A DNA stretch of 23,588 bases from Bacteroidales bacterium UBA1223 (lineage in GTDB: Bacteria > Bacteroidota > Bacteroidia > Bacteroidales > P3). Position 1 is the first letter of the stretch, and every line of letters starts with the position of its first letter. The position numbers and the translations under genes are program-made. The notes beneath the pieces were generated by a model. It had not been told where the DNA came from. It saw only the letters and a list, made by a program, of their open reading frames with translations, and ran no database searches. Shown here one piece after another: positions 22,824 to 23,588 of this stretch. The stretch lies in the NCBI GenBank assembly GCA_002309155.1, contig DBXB01000069.1:16529-40116 (forward strand). The letters run 5' to 3'.

Positions 22824-22963
22824 AATAAAATAAAAGAAGTTATAGAAGTTAAAGGAAGTTAAAGGACAAATGGTGCAAGCCGATGCTATTGTCCCTTAAC
22901 TTCCCCCTAACTCCCCTTAACTTCCCTTTTAACTCCATCATCATTTCACCTTGTTATTTTACC
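22821..22963. repeat. Repeat-rich gap after alaS: TAAAA triplet, decamers and an inverted repeat
   Basis: Three TAAAA units (22821-22835) include the alaS stop codon. GAAGTTATA and two GAAGTTAAAG units follow (22836-22864). GGAAGTTAAAGGACAA (22854-22869) pairs at 15 of 16 positions with TTGTCCCTTAACTTCC (22889-22904) around a 19-nt loop. Decamers CCCTTAACTT, CCCCCTAACT and CCCCTTAACT run from 22893 to 22922. It contains copy 2 of the 19-bp string seen at 7068-7086. It may act as an mRNA 3' structure, but no T tract follows. Confidence 0.8.
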
Positions 22964-23356
22964 ATGCAGAAATCCATCAAATCGCCCACTTCAACATATC
23001 ATGTAGAATCGTTGCTCGCATCCAACCCATGGGGCAATGTCTACAGAGTCTTCACCCGCAGGCGGTCGGGTAGGGGGCTGCGCCGCCATTACTATGCCCT
23101 GGTATGTAAGGGTGCGTCGGACAATACAGATGACCTTCAGACTGTGCTGAATGGCAACAGGTTGCCTTTCCCCGTCTATGTCAGGGATAACTTCTCGGCT
23201 GATGGCAAGAATTATGTTGTCATTGCTAAAGGCAAAGCCCCTCGGAAGGTGAATCCTGTCTGGCAGGCCGTTCAGAACAAAGGTTATCTGATGATCCTAC
23301 TCGCCGCCCTGATATTGATTCTGTTGATAATCCGCTATTTCCGTTCGCCAGTCTAG
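22964..23356 (+). CDS. Small basic protein with a C-terminal membrane anchor, unknown function
   Basis: I do not recognise this protein. From the ATG at 22964 it has 130 residues. It is basic, has no signal peptide, and ends with one hydrophobic helix (YLMILLAALILILLIIRYF, about 108-126) followed by only four residues (RSPV). That suggests a tail-anchored inner-membrane protein with a cytoplasmic domain. The segment SNPWGNVYRVF, followed some 15 residues later by YALVCKG, faintly resembles the glycine loop and beta-3 lysine of a protein-kinase N-lobe, but nothing else of a kinase is present. A longer ORF from 22883 would translate the repeat array and is not believed. It lies between alaS and probable clpB, with a terminator after it. 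Confidence 0.65.
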   Translation: MQKSIKSPTSTYHVESLLASNPWGNVYRVFTRRRSGRGLRRHYYALVCKGASDNTDDLQTVLNGNRLPFPVYVRDNFSADGKNYVVIAKGKAPRKVNPVWQAVQNKGYLMILLAALILILLIIRYFRSPV

Positions 23357-23394
23357 ACCTTCTCGGGTTGCAGGACTGTCGAGAACGACTTACT

Positions 23395-23429
23395 AAGGAC
23401 GAATTCTTTGAAAAGGGTTCGTCCTTTTT
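23395..23429 (+). terminator. Intrinsic terminator before clpB
   Basis: AAGGACGAA (23395-23403) pairs with TTCGTCCTT (23418-23426), with a 14-nt loop and a run of five Ts (23425-23429). It lies 39 bp after the stop codon of the small membrane protein. Confidence 0.85.
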
Positions 23430-23499
23430 GATTCACGGGTTTGGATAGGGTGAGTTCGGACCAAAGTACAAACAGATTGGATAATATAAATCTGCCATT

Positions 23500-23528
23500 T
23501 TGTCAGTTTTCTCTAATTGGTTAGTTTG
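23500..23528 (+). promoter_or_regulatory. Candidate promoter for clpB
   Basis: TTG at 23500-23502, a 19-bp spacer, then TAGTTTG at 23522-23528. The spacing fits the Bacteroidota TTG-N19-TAnnTTTG arrangement, but the -7 box is one base short of consensus. It lies about 37 bp before the start codon. Confidence 0.4.
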
Positions 23529-23550
23529 TTGATGGTTGGTTAAATCAGAA

Positions 23551-23555
23551 AGGAG
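23551..23555 (+). promoter_or_regulatory. Shine-Dalgarno-like AGGAG before the clpB start
   Basis: AGGAG ends 10 bp before the ATG at 23566. A good purine-rich site is uncommon in this window and supports that start codon. Confidence 0.5.
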
Positions 23556-23565
23556 TATTTAAACA

Positions 23566-23588
23566 ATGAATCTGAACAATTTCACAAT
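23566..23588 (+). CDS. clpB: Start of a probable ClpB disaggregase, cut by the window
   Basis: Only seven full codons are visible: MNLNNFT, followed by the bases AT. This resembles the N terminus of Bacteroidota ClpB (M-N-F-N-N-F-T-I-K type). The upstream terminator, candidate promoter and AGGAG site support a new transcription unit starting here. The call rests on very few residues and should be checked in the flanking sequence. Confidence 0.6.

Noticed and set aside
22854..22904. Strong intrinsic terminator of alaS
   Set aside because: The inverted repeat is good, but the stem is AT-rich, the loop is 19 nt, and no T tract follows; it is kept as a repeat or possible 3' structure only.
22883..22963. 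Upstream start for the small membrane protein
   Set aside because: It would translate the CCCTTAACTT repeat array into a low-complexity leader; the ATG at 22964 gives a compact protein.

Overview
The window looks like chromosomal DNA from a gut-type Bacteroidales bacterium (phylum Bacteroidota). The evidence is: a type IX secretion type B sorting domain (gliding-motility C-terminal, CHU_C) on a large exported protein; promoter -7 boxes of the Bacteroidota form TAnnTTTG; weak or absent Shine-Dalgarno sequences; a GH3 plus beta-lactamase-like exported fusion of a kind common in that phylum; and the order clpC / gyrA / exported TPR protein, which I recall from Bacteroides relatives. No tRNA, rRNA, CRISPR array, insertion sequence or phage gene was seen.

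Layout. Positions 1-2478 (minus) hold almost all of clpC, which runs off the left edge. A 443-bp divergent region with several repeat arrays separates it from gyrA (2922-5480, plus). An exported TPR protein follows (5721-7010, plus) with a strong hairpin terminator. On the minus strand are a 965-residue GH3/beta-lactamase-like cell-wall hydrolase (7115-10012) and an HU-type DNA-binding protein (10112-10396), with a near-perfect bidirectional terminator between them. A 460-bp AT-rich gap then opens a long plus-strand run of closely spaced genes (10857-19891): a T9SS-exported IgGFc-binding-like/CHU_C protein, an IspD/TarI-like cytidylyltransferase, an SDR reductase, a TPP-dependent acetolactate-synthase-like enzyme split over two ORFs, a second and more divergent IspD-like protein, a TagF/TagB-like polyol-phosphate transferase, UDP-galactopyranose mutase (glf), and an orphan GroES-like protein. 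alaS (20181-22823), a small tail-anchored hypothetical protein (22964-23356), a terminator and the first seven codons of a probable clpB (23566 onward) complete the window.

How the genes fit together. The flanks are housekeeping genes (proteostasis, topology, translation, envelope turnover) with moderately high-GC codon use. The block 10857-18390 is visibly more AT-rich and looks like an accessory surface module. The cytidylyltransferase/SDR pair resembles the two halves of the Haemophilus Acs1/Bcs1 CDP-ribitol enzyme. With the TagF-like transferase and the UDP-Galf maker it suggests a phosphopolyol- and galactofuranose-containing surface glycan, encoded directly downstream of a surface protein exported by T9SS. 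That functional link is inference; the individual family calls are firmer.

The most unusual structure outside genes is a set of degenerate tandem arrays in nearly every long intergenic gap. Each keeps a strict period (6, 7, 8 or 10 bp) while the words vary around GTTAA/TTGATA themes.
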